64,000 nt of DNA from assembly GCF_004310395.1 (NCBI RefSeq), contig NZ_BFAX01000003.1:301333-365332 (forward strand), read 5' to 3'. Positions 1-8,364 of the stretch are shown here, piece by piece; the first letter of the stretch is position 1; each line of letters starts with the position of its first letter. The translations under genes and the position numbers were made by a program. This DNA is from Methanofervidicoccus abyssi. GTDB lineage: Archaea > AGJL01 > Methanococci > Methanococcales > Methanococcaceae. The notes under the pieces were generated by a model. It saw only the letters and a program-made list of their open reading frames with translations, made no database searches and was not told the origin of the DNA.

Positions 1-511
1 TGGGCCTGGGAGTGTAATACTCCCCAGCATATTTACCCATCTCCCCAATCTCTGGCAAAAGCTCTTCATAAAGAGTAGAAATAATGTAAATATCTTCTCT
101 TGTTCTGAACTCGAGTTCATCAAGGAGCAGAGCAACTTCTCTCAGCTTATAACCATCTCTCAGGAAATTCTGAATTTCTTTACCGCTGAAAATTGTGGCG
201 ATTAACTCTTTCTCCCCATCTCCATCGAGTTTTGAAAGAAAAGGAAAAAGCTCATTGTTAATAAAGTTTATAAGTTCTTCACTTCTCCAATCCTTATGAA
301 CCCAGTCTTTCCACCGGTATGGAGAAGGTATATTCCTTTGGTATGTTTCTCCCTTCAACTTAGACTTTAACTCCCTTTCATCTTCAAGATCATCGTAAAG
401 CTTTAAGAAAAGCATCCAGGATAGTTGAATTATGTAGTTTACAGAGGCGATCTCATTCCTCAGTAAATCGCATGCCTGTTTGAACTTTGATTTTAATGTT
501 TGCCTATCCAT
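1..511 (-). CDS. hsdM: Type I restriction-modification methyltransferase subunit HsdM, N-terminal part (runs off the window)
   Basis: About 170 N-terminal residues are visible, read from the ATG at 511 down to base 1; the gene continues outside. HsdM is the N6-adenine methyltransferase subunit of a type I system and works with HsdS and HsdR. The visible part matches the HsdM_N helical domain and ends in the family hallmark GEYYTPRP that precedes the SAM-binding domain. The ATG overlaps the TAA of hsdR in a TAATG junction, so the two genes are translationally coupled, in the order hsdR-hsdM. No specificity subunit lies inside the window. No frameshift is seen. Confidence 0.9.
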   Translation of the reverse strand, partial: MDRQTLKSKFKQACDLLRNEIASVNYIIQLSWMLFLKLYDDLEDERELKSKLKGETYQRNIPSPYRWKDWVHKDWRSEELINFINNELFPFLSKLDGDGEKELIATIFSGKEIQNFLRDGYKLREVALLLDELEFRTREDIYIISTLYEELLPEIGEMGKYAGEYYTPRP

Positions 512-3033
512 TATCCAACACCTCCCGACTCATAAAGACCTCGAGAAATACTTTCAAGGGTACGAATGAGGTTGTCTATACCACCAAAAGAATCTATGAT
601 CTCTTTCAGTTTGCCAATCTTCTGGATATCAGGTGATTCTAAGGCTTCAGGTGAAATCTCCTCAATACCGCCTATCTTGTATTTTTCTATGAGGTTTAGT
701 ACAACTTTCTTTGCAGTTTCATTGAAAGAGTTTATAATTTGTTGTTTCTTGTTCAATAATGCTTGAGCTCTGTCGTCTCTACTCAAAATTGGGGCATCAA
801 AGGCAACATGAGCAATAATATCAAAGGCGTCTGCATCAGGTCTATCAAGTAATTGGGCTATTAACTCAGGATTTATACTCCTTGCCTTTAAATCTTCCAA
901 AAATCTTTTTCTTTTCTCTTTGTTTATCCAGATTTTCCTTAAATCGTCCAACGTAAGAACTTTTTTTCTAACATTTTCCCTCGCATATTCAATATATTTT
1001 GCTTTATTGAGTTTTTTACCCTCAACCTCAACATATAATTCCTCCTCAATGTAAACATTAATTCCCTTAACTACAATCTTGCCTTCCTTTGGTTTTTTCT
1101 TCTTTAACTCAACTACAACAGCAATTTTATCCTTGAAAGGTATAGGATCAACGCTTACCTCTTTTGTTTTGTAGTTCTTTGCCTCAACTTTTACCCTTAC
1201 AGGAGAATGGGGACAACCATCAATAATAAACTCCCCATTCTCATTTGTTCTTGCTGGTTTAACCATGTTAACGCCTAATTTTGCTGTTATCCTTGCATTT
1301 GAAATAGGAGTTCCATCCTCGCTATCCACAACCTTCCCTTTTATGAAGAAATCAAATGGACCTTCAGGCATATCAGGTATATATTCTTCAGGAGGCAAAT
1401 CCCATGGATCCAAAAGTCGGGTGGCGTCTACAAAATCTATTATCCTGAAAAAGAATTTGCCAGCATCCTCACTTATCCTACTTCCTCTACCTATGATTTG
1501 CTTGAACAATACCTTTGATGCAATGGGTTTCATGAAAACTATGTTTTTTACAGGTGGAATATCTACACCCGTGCTTAGTAGATCTACTGTTACGGCAATA
1601 ACAGGTACTTGAGATTCCGGATCTGCCATTTTTTCAGCTAACTCTATAGCATTTGGTTCTTCGTCAACAATCCTTACCACGAAATCATCTGCATTCATTC
1701 CAGTTGAAGCGATTTCAGAAGCTAATTCATTCTGTAAAATCTTTACAACATCCAGAGCATGTTCTTTGGTTACACAAAATACAATAGTTTTCTCTGTAGG
1801 ACCATAAATCTTCAATATCTCAGCAAGTTTCTTTGTCATAGCCTCTGTTCTATCTGGTAAAGTTATAACCTTTTCAAACTCACCTACGGAATAGAATTCC
1901 TTAACTTCCACATCTTCGGGAGCTTCAATAACAGCACCTTCGCTTGCTACATCAGTAAGAGATATCCCTCCTTCTTTATCAACGTTTATATAAATCTTGT
2001 GAATTTTGTAAGGGGATAAAAATCCATCCTCTATACCCTGTCCCAAGCTATAGGCATAGACTGGGGTACCAAAGTATGCATAGGTATCTATGTTGTCATC
2101 TCTTTTTGGTGTTGCAGTCATACCAAAATGAACAGCACTACTGAAATAATCAAGGATTTCCTTCCATCTACCATATCCAGAACGATGACACTCGTCAATA
2201 ATCACCATGTCAAAGAAATCAGGTGGATATTCCTGATAAAGCCTCTTTCCGTTTTTCTCAGAGTAGAGAGTCTGATATGTAGCAAAGTAAATATCTCTGA
2301 TTTTGGGAGCTTTTCCTTCTTTTATTACCTCTCTTGCACCACCAAACGGCTCAAAGAATTTATTGTAAGCTTGGTCCCTCAACATAACTCTATCCGCAAT
2401 GTAAAGAACTCTTCTAATTTTTCCAGTATTGTAAAGTTTCCATACTACCTGAAAGGCAACATAGGTTTTACCCGTTCCAGTTGCCATAGTAAGCAAGATG
2501 CGCTTTTTACCATTTAAGAAAGCTTCTATGATGTTCTTTACTGCTGCAATCTGATAATATCTCGGAATTTTGTTTTGGACAATCTTGTAGGGATACAATA
2601 AAGGATTTTCATCTTTGTTAAAGGGCAAAAGTCTATTAAACTTCCATAAGGAGTATCTTTTCCATAGTTCCTGTGGGGACGGAAATTTATCAATTGTTCT
2701 TTGTTTTTTGGTTATAAAATCGTATTCTTCAATTTTATGACCGTTCGTTGAATATGCGAATGGAACATTAAGCATTTCCGCATATCTTTTTGCTTGCTGA
2801 ATTCCAGCTGCGTGATGTTTTGCCTCTTCTTTTGCTTCCACAACAGCAATTGGGAAGTATCTTTCTAAAAATAGAATATAATCCGGTTTTACACCTTTCT
2901 TTCTATTGCCATATTCATCTATTATTCTGCCTTCAGTTATTTTCACTTCACGACGGATTAAATCTTCAGACCAACCTGATTCATGCAGTTTTGGATCTAT
3001 TAGTTTAATCCTTGTTTCTGTCTCGTTTAGCAT
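511..3033 (-). CDS. hsdR: Type I restriction endonuclease subunit HsdR with an inserted carboxypeptidase-regulatory-like domain
   Basis: 840-residue motor and nuclease subunit of a type I restriction system. Residues 45-85 hold the PD-(D/E)xK nuclease site (PDYILF near 50, VVEAKEE at 64-70, QQAKRYAE near 79). The SF2 translocase follows: Walker A ATGTGKT at 184-190, DECH at 280-283, and motif VI QIIGRGSR at 512-519. Residues about 563-640 read as a carboxypeptidase-regulatory-like beta-sandwich (GKVVDSEDGTPISNARI, then TNENGEF), unusual in HsdR. A helical C-terminal region follows. Start: ATG with GGTGGG upstream. The gene begins 69 bases downstream, in its own direction, of an attC-like half-site, and is coupled to hsdM. 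Confidence 0.93.
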   Translation of the reverse strand: MLNETETRIKLIDPKLHESGWSEDLIRREVKITEGRIIDEYGNRKKGVKPDYILFLERYFPIAVVEAKEEAKHHAAGIQQAKRYAEMLNVPFAYSTNGHKIEEYDFITKKQRTIDKFPSPQELWKRYSLWKFNRLLPFNKDENPLLYPYKIVQNKIPRYYQIAAVKNIIEAFLNGKKRILLTMATGTGKTYVAFQVVWKLYNTGKIRRVLYIADRVMLRDQAYNKFFEPFGGAREVIKEGKAPKIRDIYFATYQTLYSEKNGKRLYQEYPPDFFDMVIIDECHRSGYGRWKEILDYFSSAVHFGMTATPKRDDNIDTYAYFGTPVYAYSLGQGIEDGFLSPYKIHKIYINVDKEGGISLTDVASEGAVIEAPEDVEVKEFYSVGEFEKVITLPDRTEAMTKKLAEILKIYGPTEKTIVFCVTKEHALDVVKILQNELASEIASTGMNADDFVVRIVDEEPNAIELAEKMADPESQVPVIAVTVDLLSTGVDIPPVKNIVFMKPIASKVLFKQIIGRGSRISEDAGKFFFRIIDFVDATRLLDPWDLPPEEYIPDMPEGPFDFFIKGKVVDSEDGTPISNARITAKLGVNMVKPARTNENGEFIIDGCPHSPVRVKVEAKNYKTKEVSVDPIPFKDKIAVVVELKKKKPKEGKIVVKGINVYIEEELYVEVEGKKLNKAKYIEYARENVRKKVLTLDDLRKIWINKEKRKRFLEDLKARSINPELIAQLLDRPDADAFDIIAHVAFDAPILSRDDRAQALLNKKQQIINSFNETAKKVVLNLIEKYKIGGIEEISPEALESPDIQKIGKLKEIIDSFGGIDNLIRTLESISRGLYESGGVG

Positions 3034-3100
3034 GATATCCCACCCTATTCTATTAGTTTATCTTTCGCTCCCAAATTTTTAAATCCACTGAACCGAGTTT

Positions 3101-3140
3101 CGGACAACGCATTGGGGTTAAGCGAAGTCGCTTTACGATT
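3101..3140 (-). repeat. attC-like half-site A1, upstream of hsdR
   Basis: On the + strand it reads GGACAACG at 3102-3109, six bases, GGTTAAGCG, then AAG at 3125-3127. This is the same spacing (AACG, 15 bases, AAG) as the other sites in the island. The inner arm GTTAAGCG finds an immediate, one-mismatch partner CGCTTTAC at 3130-3137, so only a tight hairpin forms. A proper outer GTT arm is absent nearby, so it looks deleted. In minus sense it ends in CGTTGTCC, the same edge as the site at 9685, and lies 69 bases before the hsdR start. Confidence 0.45.
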
Positions 3141-3293
3141 TGGGTGGGGCTCTGCAAGAGTCGAACTGTTTAGTCTCTTGTTCAGCGAAGTTTCGCCAAG
3201 CACAAATTTTAAGAGTGTTATTGGGGTTTTGGAGGTTTTTGTTATTTTGGGGATTTATATTCTGCGAGGTGAAATTTGGGTATTCCTACCGTC

Positions 3294-3329
3294 TGAACGT
3301 ATTCGGACTATACGAAGTTTGCGTTAGCA
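3294..3329 (-). repeat. Short attC-like site A2
   Basis: Reads GAACG (3295-3299), six bases, GACTATACG, AAG (3315-3317), then GCGTTAGC (3321-3328). The outer arms AACG and CGTT can pair. The inner pairing reduces to TTCG and CGAA around a seven-base loop. The left arm has the exact family spacing, while the loop and inner right arm are missing. This fits internal deletion of a longer attC-like site. Confidence 0.45.
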
Positions 3330-3427
3330 AATTTAGACTGATGATAATAATTATTTTCTTGTCCATATTAACATTTATTTAAATTATATTTAAATTTAAC
3401 TAAATCTAGTGATGGCTCTCAAATTGA

Positions 3428-3503
3428 AACTAACGTTTTACGGGTATGCGAAGCCCGTAAGGATTTGGGTGAGCTATAGTGAACCGCATACTTGCTGTTA
3501 AGT
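3428..3503 (-). repeat. attC-like recombination site B, after the AAA+ ATPase gene
   Basis: A 76-base element with full attC architecture. Outer left arm ACTAACG is at 3429-3435; inner left arm GTATGCG at 3444-3450 is followed by AAG. A loop of about 34 bases follows, then the inner right arm CGCATAC (3485-3491, a perfect 7-base complement), a short spacer TTGCT and the outer right arm GTTAAGT (3497-3503, a perfect GTTRRRY). Unequal unpaired spacers flank the inner stem, as in integron attC sites. By spacer asymmetry it is oriented on the minus strand. It lies 52 bases after the stop of the minus-strand AAA+ gene, where a cassette's attC belongs. Confidence 0.65.
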
Positions 3504-3554
3504 GACCCAAAGGGCAGCAACGGAAGTTATGAAGAGTTGGGCGGAGCGGTGGTA

Positions 3555-4844
3555 TTATATCATCTCCTTAAAATACATCCTAATTTGAGGATCAATCTTA
3601 TACGTTACTGAACATAATATCAGTACTTTTGTGTTATTGTCGCTGAACTCTGTAAGATTATCCAGCAACTCTAAAATAGCTCCATGTAGATGTTCGTTTT
3701 GAGCTGTTGCAATTACATCAAAATTTTTTATATAAACTACACAGGGTTGCAAACATTTTAGCTTTCCAAAAAGCTCTCTAATGGATTTTTCCATTTCTCC
3801 AAACCATCTTGTTCTAAACCATGTAGCTCTAACCAAAATATATGGACAATGTAATCTTTGGCACACTATAAAGGCAATTGTTGATGCTATTTTGTCAGAA
3901 AGTAATAATGATTGAGTTAGCAAAATAGGCTTAAAACAAGGATTTTCGGAAAAATCCTCTGTTATTTGCCTAATTCTATTAACAATATCTCCATTTTCAA
4001 TTTCACTACTTCTATCTCTTGGCTTTTCTATGTGAAATTCCCTTAAAGCTGATGGTTTAACACGATTTTTAGCGTCCAATAAATCTTCTTGGGTTATGAA
4101 ATCTCTGCCTTCTAAAGCTGCTTGTAATAAGCTTTCATTTAATAATTGAAGCAAATCAGCCCCAGTAAAACCTATGGTTTGTTCAGCAATTTCATCTAAA
4201 TTAATATTTACATATCGTACGCTCGCGTAATTATTTAAGAGTATTTTGAGAATTTCTTTTTTCTCATCAGGACCTGGTGGGTCAAATTCTATCTCTAAAT
4301 CAAACCTTCCGGGTCTTCTGAGTGCTGGATCTAAAGCTTCTGGCCTGTTTGTTGAACCTATAACTATTACATGACCTTTTGATACTTCCTTCTCTAACCC
4401 ATCCATCAAACTTAAAAGCTGTCCCACTAACCTTCGTTCAAGTTCACCTTCTATTTCATCTCTACGCGGTGCAAGAGAATCTAACTCATCTATAAAAATT
4501 ATCGCCAAATTCTCTTTCTCTGCTCTTTCTTTAGCCAATGCGAAAATCTGCCTTAATCTTAATTCGCTTTTTCCGTAATATTGAGAAATTATCTCAGGGC
4601 CTCTTATCATAATTGGTTCTGAAAGACCTAATTTTTTAGCCAGAGTTTTCATAAGCAAAGTTTTCCCTGTTCCAGGAGGACCATAAAATAATAATCCTCT
4701 AGGTGGCTTTTTGCTAGGAAATCTGTCATCTCTAAGGGATAAAAAAAGACCTACAATTTTCTCAAGAATTTCATCTTTAATATAAACTTCTTGCTGAATT
4801 TCTTTCACTTTTTCTTTAACTACTTCTCTAAATTTATTTGACAT
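3555..4844 (-). CDS. Cdc48/p97-like AAA+ ATPase, second AAA domain degenerate
   Basis: 429 residues. The first AAA+ module is intact: Walker A GPPGTGKT at 55-62, Walker B IIFIDE at 115-120, and a second region of homology near 163-182 with the arginine fingers in RRPGRF. The second module (about 300-429) keeps the fold pattern but lacks a Walker A (LLTQSLLLSDK where a P-loop should be) and has YIKNFD in place of the acidic Walker B, so it is probably structural. It resembles Cdc48 but lacks the N-terminal adaptor domain. It is the last gene of a three-gene operon with two unrecognised proteins, and an attC-like site follows its stop. A substrate-remodelling motor of a defence or conflict module is an inference. 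Confidence 0.85.
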   Translation of the reverse strand: MSNKFREVVKEKVKEIQQEVYIKDEILEKIVGLFLSLRDDRFPSKKPPRGLLFYGPPGTGKTLLMKTLAKKLGLSEPIMIRGPEIISQYYGKSELRLRQIFALAKERAEKENLAIIFIDELDSLAPRRDEIEGELERRLVGQLLSLMDGLEKEVSKGHVIVIGSTNRPEALDPALRRPGRFDLEIEFDPPGPDEKKEILKILLNNYASVRYVNINLDEIAEQTIGFTGADLLQLLNESLLQAALEGRDFITQEDLLDAKNRVKPSALREFHIEKPRDRSSEIENGDIVNRIRQITEDFSENPCFKPILLTQSLLLSDKIASTIAFIVCQRLHCPYILVRATWFRTRWFGEMEKSIRELFGKLKCLQPCVVYIKNFDVIATAQNEHLHGAILELLDNLTEFSDNNTKVLILCSVTYKIDPQIRMYFKEMI

Positions 4845-4954
4845 TTTTATCCCTCACAAAATCGTCAATGTCTACCAAATTCCATTTAAATTTGTCTCTT
4901 GATATTAAAAGTGTAAGGACTTTGAAATCTATTTTCTTATCATTATAAAGGATT

Positions 4955-6520
4955 TTATAAGTCTTTTTTTCTCTCCTTCAGCTCTTCATAATGAATCATT
5001 GCAGAAACAGGCTTGAGAACGATCCAGATTGTGGCATTTGGTACGTCTTTGTATTTTTCTATAGTTTCATCAATCTTTTTCAAAGGCTCAAAAGTGCCGA
5101 TCAAGGTTTCTATTTCCATGTAAATTTCTTCTCCTTCTGGAGAATAGATTAAATCTGGAATAACTCTACCTTCTAATATTGGAGTTTCTACCTTTATTTC
5201 TTTCTCTAAAATTTCATTTACAAATTCACAAAGCTCTTCGAAATTATTTATTATCTTCTTCCTTCTATTTCTTAGATCATTCACTAAATAAACAAAAGTT
5301 GTAACTTTTAAAGGATATTGAAGTCTATTAGTAGCATCAGCACCTCTTTTAACGAAAATAGAGAATCTTCTATGGGTATAATTTAAATATCTTTCATACT
5401 TTCTTAAATTAGCGAAAAATTTATCCAAAGAGCTAACTCCAAGAATTTTAGAACAAAATGTTTCATATTTTACATTATCAGGCAGGCAAGTGTAAACACG
5501 GAGTCCTTCAAATTTGAGAGCATTTTTAGCTTTTTCCAAATCTTTTGGTTTTACTGCTATAACCAAAACACCAAATTGCTGTAAAAATCCGGATTCGAGA
5601 CGGCCTCTAACCATCTTTACAAATTCATCAACTGCAAGGTACATTTTTCTCGCATCCAAGAACTCAATTTTGTATTCAAAAGTGAATTGGTCTAAGGAAT
5701 GCAGATCCAATGAATCAACGATTTCTTCTATTCCTTCCTCAAAAAGTTCAGGCTCTCTAAAAGTTACTCTTGGATGTTTATCTGTGATTTCACAAAACAA
5801 CTCTTTTAAGGCATAGATTATCGGAATGTGCCACTCATGTTTATCTTCACCTATCAAAACAACAAAGGGCGAATTAAGGCTCTCACTAAAGCTCCTAGGA
5901 AATCTTTTATCACAATTAATGAATTCTTCAAAAATAGGTAGCTGAGTTCGTTCCTCGGAAGATGCAAGTATCTCTATACCACTTTCAATGTTTGTGGTTA
6001 CCAGTTCCGTATCCAAATCAGAGCTTTGTTTTAAAAGTGTTTTAGATTCTAGTTCTAAATCAAAAGAGGAAACAAAACTTTCAGTTTTTGTTTTATCCAT
6101 TTGTATGCCTTTCACAATATCTGTATTAAGAGAAACTGGGATTTGATCTGTTTTGACAGTAAGTAACTTTATGTCAGCAATCTTGAGTGCTTCTTTGGGA
6201 GTATTAACTTCAATTAAATCGGTAGCTGGAATTTGATAAGGTTTTAGAGTACGCTGGGTTAGAAAAATGTCAAATGAAGGCTAAGTGATTTGTTTCAAAG
6301 CAATTTCTTTAACTTCGGTGTTTAATGACTCAAATTTACTCGGGAGTAAAATTTGCTCAAATGATATATCATAAATGGGTAGTTCTATGTATTGTTGTCC
6401 TTTTTCCTCATTTTCAATCGATTTAGAAGTATCTTTCTGGACCTCTTTTTGATATTTTTCTGTTTCTGTAATTCTGAGTTTAGATATTTGTCGAAATCTA
6501 AGTTTTTCCTTCATTTTCAA
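4955..6520 (-). pseudogene. Unrecognised 520-codon protein interrupted by one in-frame TAG, with a possible 3' frameshift
   Basis: One continuous frame runs from the ATG at 6520 to the TAA at 4955, broken only by a TAG at 6281-6283. Upstream are 79 codons (charged, coil-like); downstream are 55 codons and then a 386-codon stretch that starts at an internal ATG at 6115. Near the end of that stretch is a possible PD-(D/E)xK-like signature: VIPDLIYSPEGEE then IYMEIE, with E in place of the usual K. The last codons cross seven A's at 4964-4970. With six, the frame would run on for about 36 codons and overlap the AAA+ start by a few bases, as normal operon genes do. The gene overlaps the preceding one by 23 bases. 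It may be decayed, read through, or mis-sequenced. Confidence 0.6.
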
Positions 6521-7754
6521 TCACTTTATCAATCCATTCTTTAGCAAGAGGATGAAATTTAAGCTCAATGCTAGAATCAAGGAATTCGATATTGATTATT
6601 CCAACACATACTATTGGAAAGATTTTTATTAAAAAATCACTGAGTAATATTTTTCTCGGAACTTCAATTTCTCTATATTTGCAATATTTTCTACTATAGT
6701 CGTTTTTTATTTTCACAATTACACTTTGTCGTATTTCTAAATAACATCCATGCATATATTCCATAATATCTAAAGCTGAAAAAATAGGCTCGTAATCTTT
6801 CCAAGGCTCAAAGGTTATATGAATCTGATTTATGGCTTCTTTAATCATGTTCTCACGTATTTCATTAATAGCTGGGTCTACCCTTTGCAGAATACTTTGC
6901 AGTTCAAGTATTTTGTAAGATAATGAATTATCTGTTAGTAGTAAAATAACCTTGCCAGGGCTTTTTGTAGGTAAGCTGACTTCTCTTAGATCAATCATAG
7001 AATAACCTTTAAGTCCTAAGAAATTGGCTAATTTTGTTACTTTGTCAACATCACACTCAAGAAACTCCATCAACACGCGCAAAGGTATTTTCCTTGAATA
7101 GAAAACAAAGGTTGTGAATGGATTCACGCCTATTGATAAATCCAAGGCTTTTTGTCTGAAATCATTTAATATCGATACTAATTTTTCTGGTTTCTCATCA
7201 GGTTGTGGAAGTAAAGTATCAGGCTCTATAACTTCGAAAGGTGAATATGGATAAGACTCTTGAATACCTATCTCTGATAATTTAATTCCTAATTCTCTAC
7301 AAAGATTCCGTATCAAATCTCTTAATTTATCTACCAAGTCTCCGATTGGTATAGAATTTATCCATGAATTTGAATTAACGCTCACCTTAATACCATCCCC
7401 CAAACTTTCGTAATGTTTTATACTTCCCTCAAAAGAAGGTGCATTTTCTGCACATATTCCAAAGTTATCATACATAAACTTTGCAAAAGATGTGTTGAAA
7501 TCTTTATTAGGCTTTACACCCCCGTAAATTGCTACTCTGATTTTATTTTTCAGTGTTTCGTCTTCAATATCTGCTAAATAAGGTTTCCCACAAATTTTCT
7601 CACTTTTAAGGAACTCATGAAGCGCATTCAATGTGTATGCTTGTTTATAGAATGGTACAAGATCATTTTTCAGGAATTCTTTCCAGGTTTTTGGTTCCCA
7701 GATTTTGTTTTCTTTTGCCCATTCTCTAAGAGATGTTTTTGTTTCCATACTCAT
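6498..7754 (-). CDS. Unrecognised 418-residue protein, first gene of the AAA+ operon
   Basis: I recognise no family. The protein is soluble, with mixed alpha/beta character, no signal peptide and no obvious membrane segment. The N-terminus is tryptophan-rich (REWAKENKIWEPKTWKEF). Its C-terminal third has alternating hydrophobic strands. Start: ATG at 7754 with GGTGAAATAAT just upstream. It opens a three-gene minus-strand operon with the interrupted protein (23-base overlap) and the AAA+ ATPase. The start lies 51 bases after an attC-like half-site in the same orientation. Codon use is ordinary for the window. Tight linkage to an AAA+ motor next to a restriction system suggests, but does not show, a role in defence. 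Confidence 0.7.
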   Translation of the reverse strand: MSMETKTSLREWAKENKIWEPKTWKEFLKNDLVPFYKQAYTLNALHEFLKSEKICGKPYLADIEDETLKNKIRVAIYGGVKPNKDFNTSFAKFMYDNFGICAENAPSFEGSIKHYESLGDGIKVSVNSNSWINSIPIGDLVDKLRDLIRNLCRELGIKLSEIGIQESYPYSPFEVIEPDTLLPQPDEKPEKLVSILNDFRQKALDLSIGVNPFTTFVFYSRKIPLRVLMEFLECDVDKVTKLANFLGLKGYSMIDLREVSLPTKSPGKVILLLTDNSLSYKILELQSILQRVDPAINEIRENMIKEAINQIHITFEPWKDYEPIFSALDIMEYMHGCYLEIRQSVIVKIKNDYSRKYCKYREIEVPRKILLSDFLIKIFPIVCVGIINIEFLDSSIELKFHPLAKEWIDKVIENEGKT

Positions 7755-7804
7755 ATTATTTCACCTTCATTTTTAAACATTAAGTTACTGCAGAGCCAGA
7801 TTTC

Positions 7805-7832
7805 ACTTAACGTTCTAGGTCTATCCGAAGTT
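7805..7832 (-). repeat. attC-like half-site C, upstream of the AAA+ operon
   Basis: Reads ACTTAAC (7805-7811, a perfect RYYYAAC), G, six bases, GTCTATCCG, AAG (7828-7830), with the family spacing. In minus sense the edge is CGTTAAGT, 51 bases before the start of the 418-residue gene. The second half is absent: no complement of the inner arm occurs rightward before the antitoxin remnant. The adjoining GGGCAGAGTGGATTTT (7854-7869) recurs almost unchanged at 9669-9684 beside site E, so this is part of the same family. Confidence 0.45.
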
Positions 7833-7867
7833 CCAAGCATAGCGAGGAATTTGGGCAGAGTGGATTT

Positions 7868-8042
7868 TTCCGTATCTCTGATAAACCACCTTCCCAGTCA
7901 AATTTAAAACCCTTTCGCCTTGATTTTTGTATTCTTGTGGTTATTCAGCAGAAACTCCATATAATCTAAAAACTTCTCTCCTCAAATCCTCTGGAAGCTC
8001 TTTCATTTTCATCTCAATCTCCATTATACCCATGAGTTTCAT
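7868..8042 (-). pseudogene. Remnant of a DUF2281 (VapB-type) antitoxin gene
   Basis: Minus-strand frames give MEIEMKMKELPEDLRREV, then after a frameshift DYMEFLLNNHKNTKIKAK, then after another GFKFDWEGGLSEI. These pieces, in order, match the core and the C-terminal FKFDWEGGLS tail of archaeal DUF2281 antitoxins. At least two frameshifts break it. The usual final residues are replaced by sequence belonging to the attC-like half-site C, as if a recombination had cut the gene end. No toxin partner (PIN/VapC) is seen nearby. The remnant starts 43 bases after attC-like site D in the same direction. Confidence 0.55.
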
Positions 8043-8084
8043 CTCATTAATACTTTATCTGTCCCTTCTTATTTAAAGAATGTC

Positions 8085-8210
8085 GCCTAACGGCCGGGGG
8101 TATCTAAAGTGCCTCTGCTCATCGTATCGCTAAATGATTGCATAGTTATAATTTTGCGATAGCAAATTTTGGCGTAGCCGAAGGCGAAGCCATGTATCCT
8201 CATGTTAGGC
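8085..8210 (-). repeat. Long attC-like recombination site D
   Basis: A 126-base element bounded by a perfect seven-base inverted repeat, GCCTAAC (8085-8091) and GTTAGGC (8204-8210), exactly the RYYYAAC/GTTRRRY consensus of integron attC outer boxes. The inner arms GGGTATCT and ATGTATCC pair at seven of eight positions if G-T pairs count. The long variable loop holds two further hairpins (TTTGC-GATA-GCAAA and a GGC/GCC stem near 8171-8191). Its size is like that of Vibrio superintegron repeats. A GC-rich tail (8215-8270) lies between it and the stop of the 107-residue gene, upstream in minus sense. Confidence 0.6.
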
Positions 8211-8364
8211 ATGGGTGATAACACCGAAGCGAGCGAAAGCGAGCGGAGAGTCGGGCGATGCGGCGTCATTTTTACGCATCCTCTTTTCACTTAAGAATTT
8301 TATCCAAATTCACAATTTGCATTTCAGAATCTCAGTCTTAAATTCTCTGCTTGCTGGATACTCT

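Larger units (their letters stand above)
3034..3554. other. 520-base gene-free interval filled with attC-like elements
   Basis: No credible gene lies here; short open frames in both directions lack family resemblance and ribosome binding sites. The interval is GC-richer than its surroundings at both ends and holds one nearly complete attC-like site (3428-3503), one short deleted site (3294-3329) and one left-arm half-site (3101-3130). These are described separately. The middle, about 3330-3425, is AT-rich and featureless. It separates the AAA+ ATPase operon from hsdR, and both are read leftward. Confidence 0.6.

Noticed and set aside
3112-3382. Two overlapping small plus-strand frames after the hsdR start
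   Set aside because: They read through attC-like debris, use no ribosome binding site and look unlike proteins.
8087-8290. 67-codon open frame on the minus strand
   Set aside because: It spans attC-like site D and its GC-rich tail, has no ribosome binding site and no family resemblance; the openness follows from GC-rich palindromic sequence.
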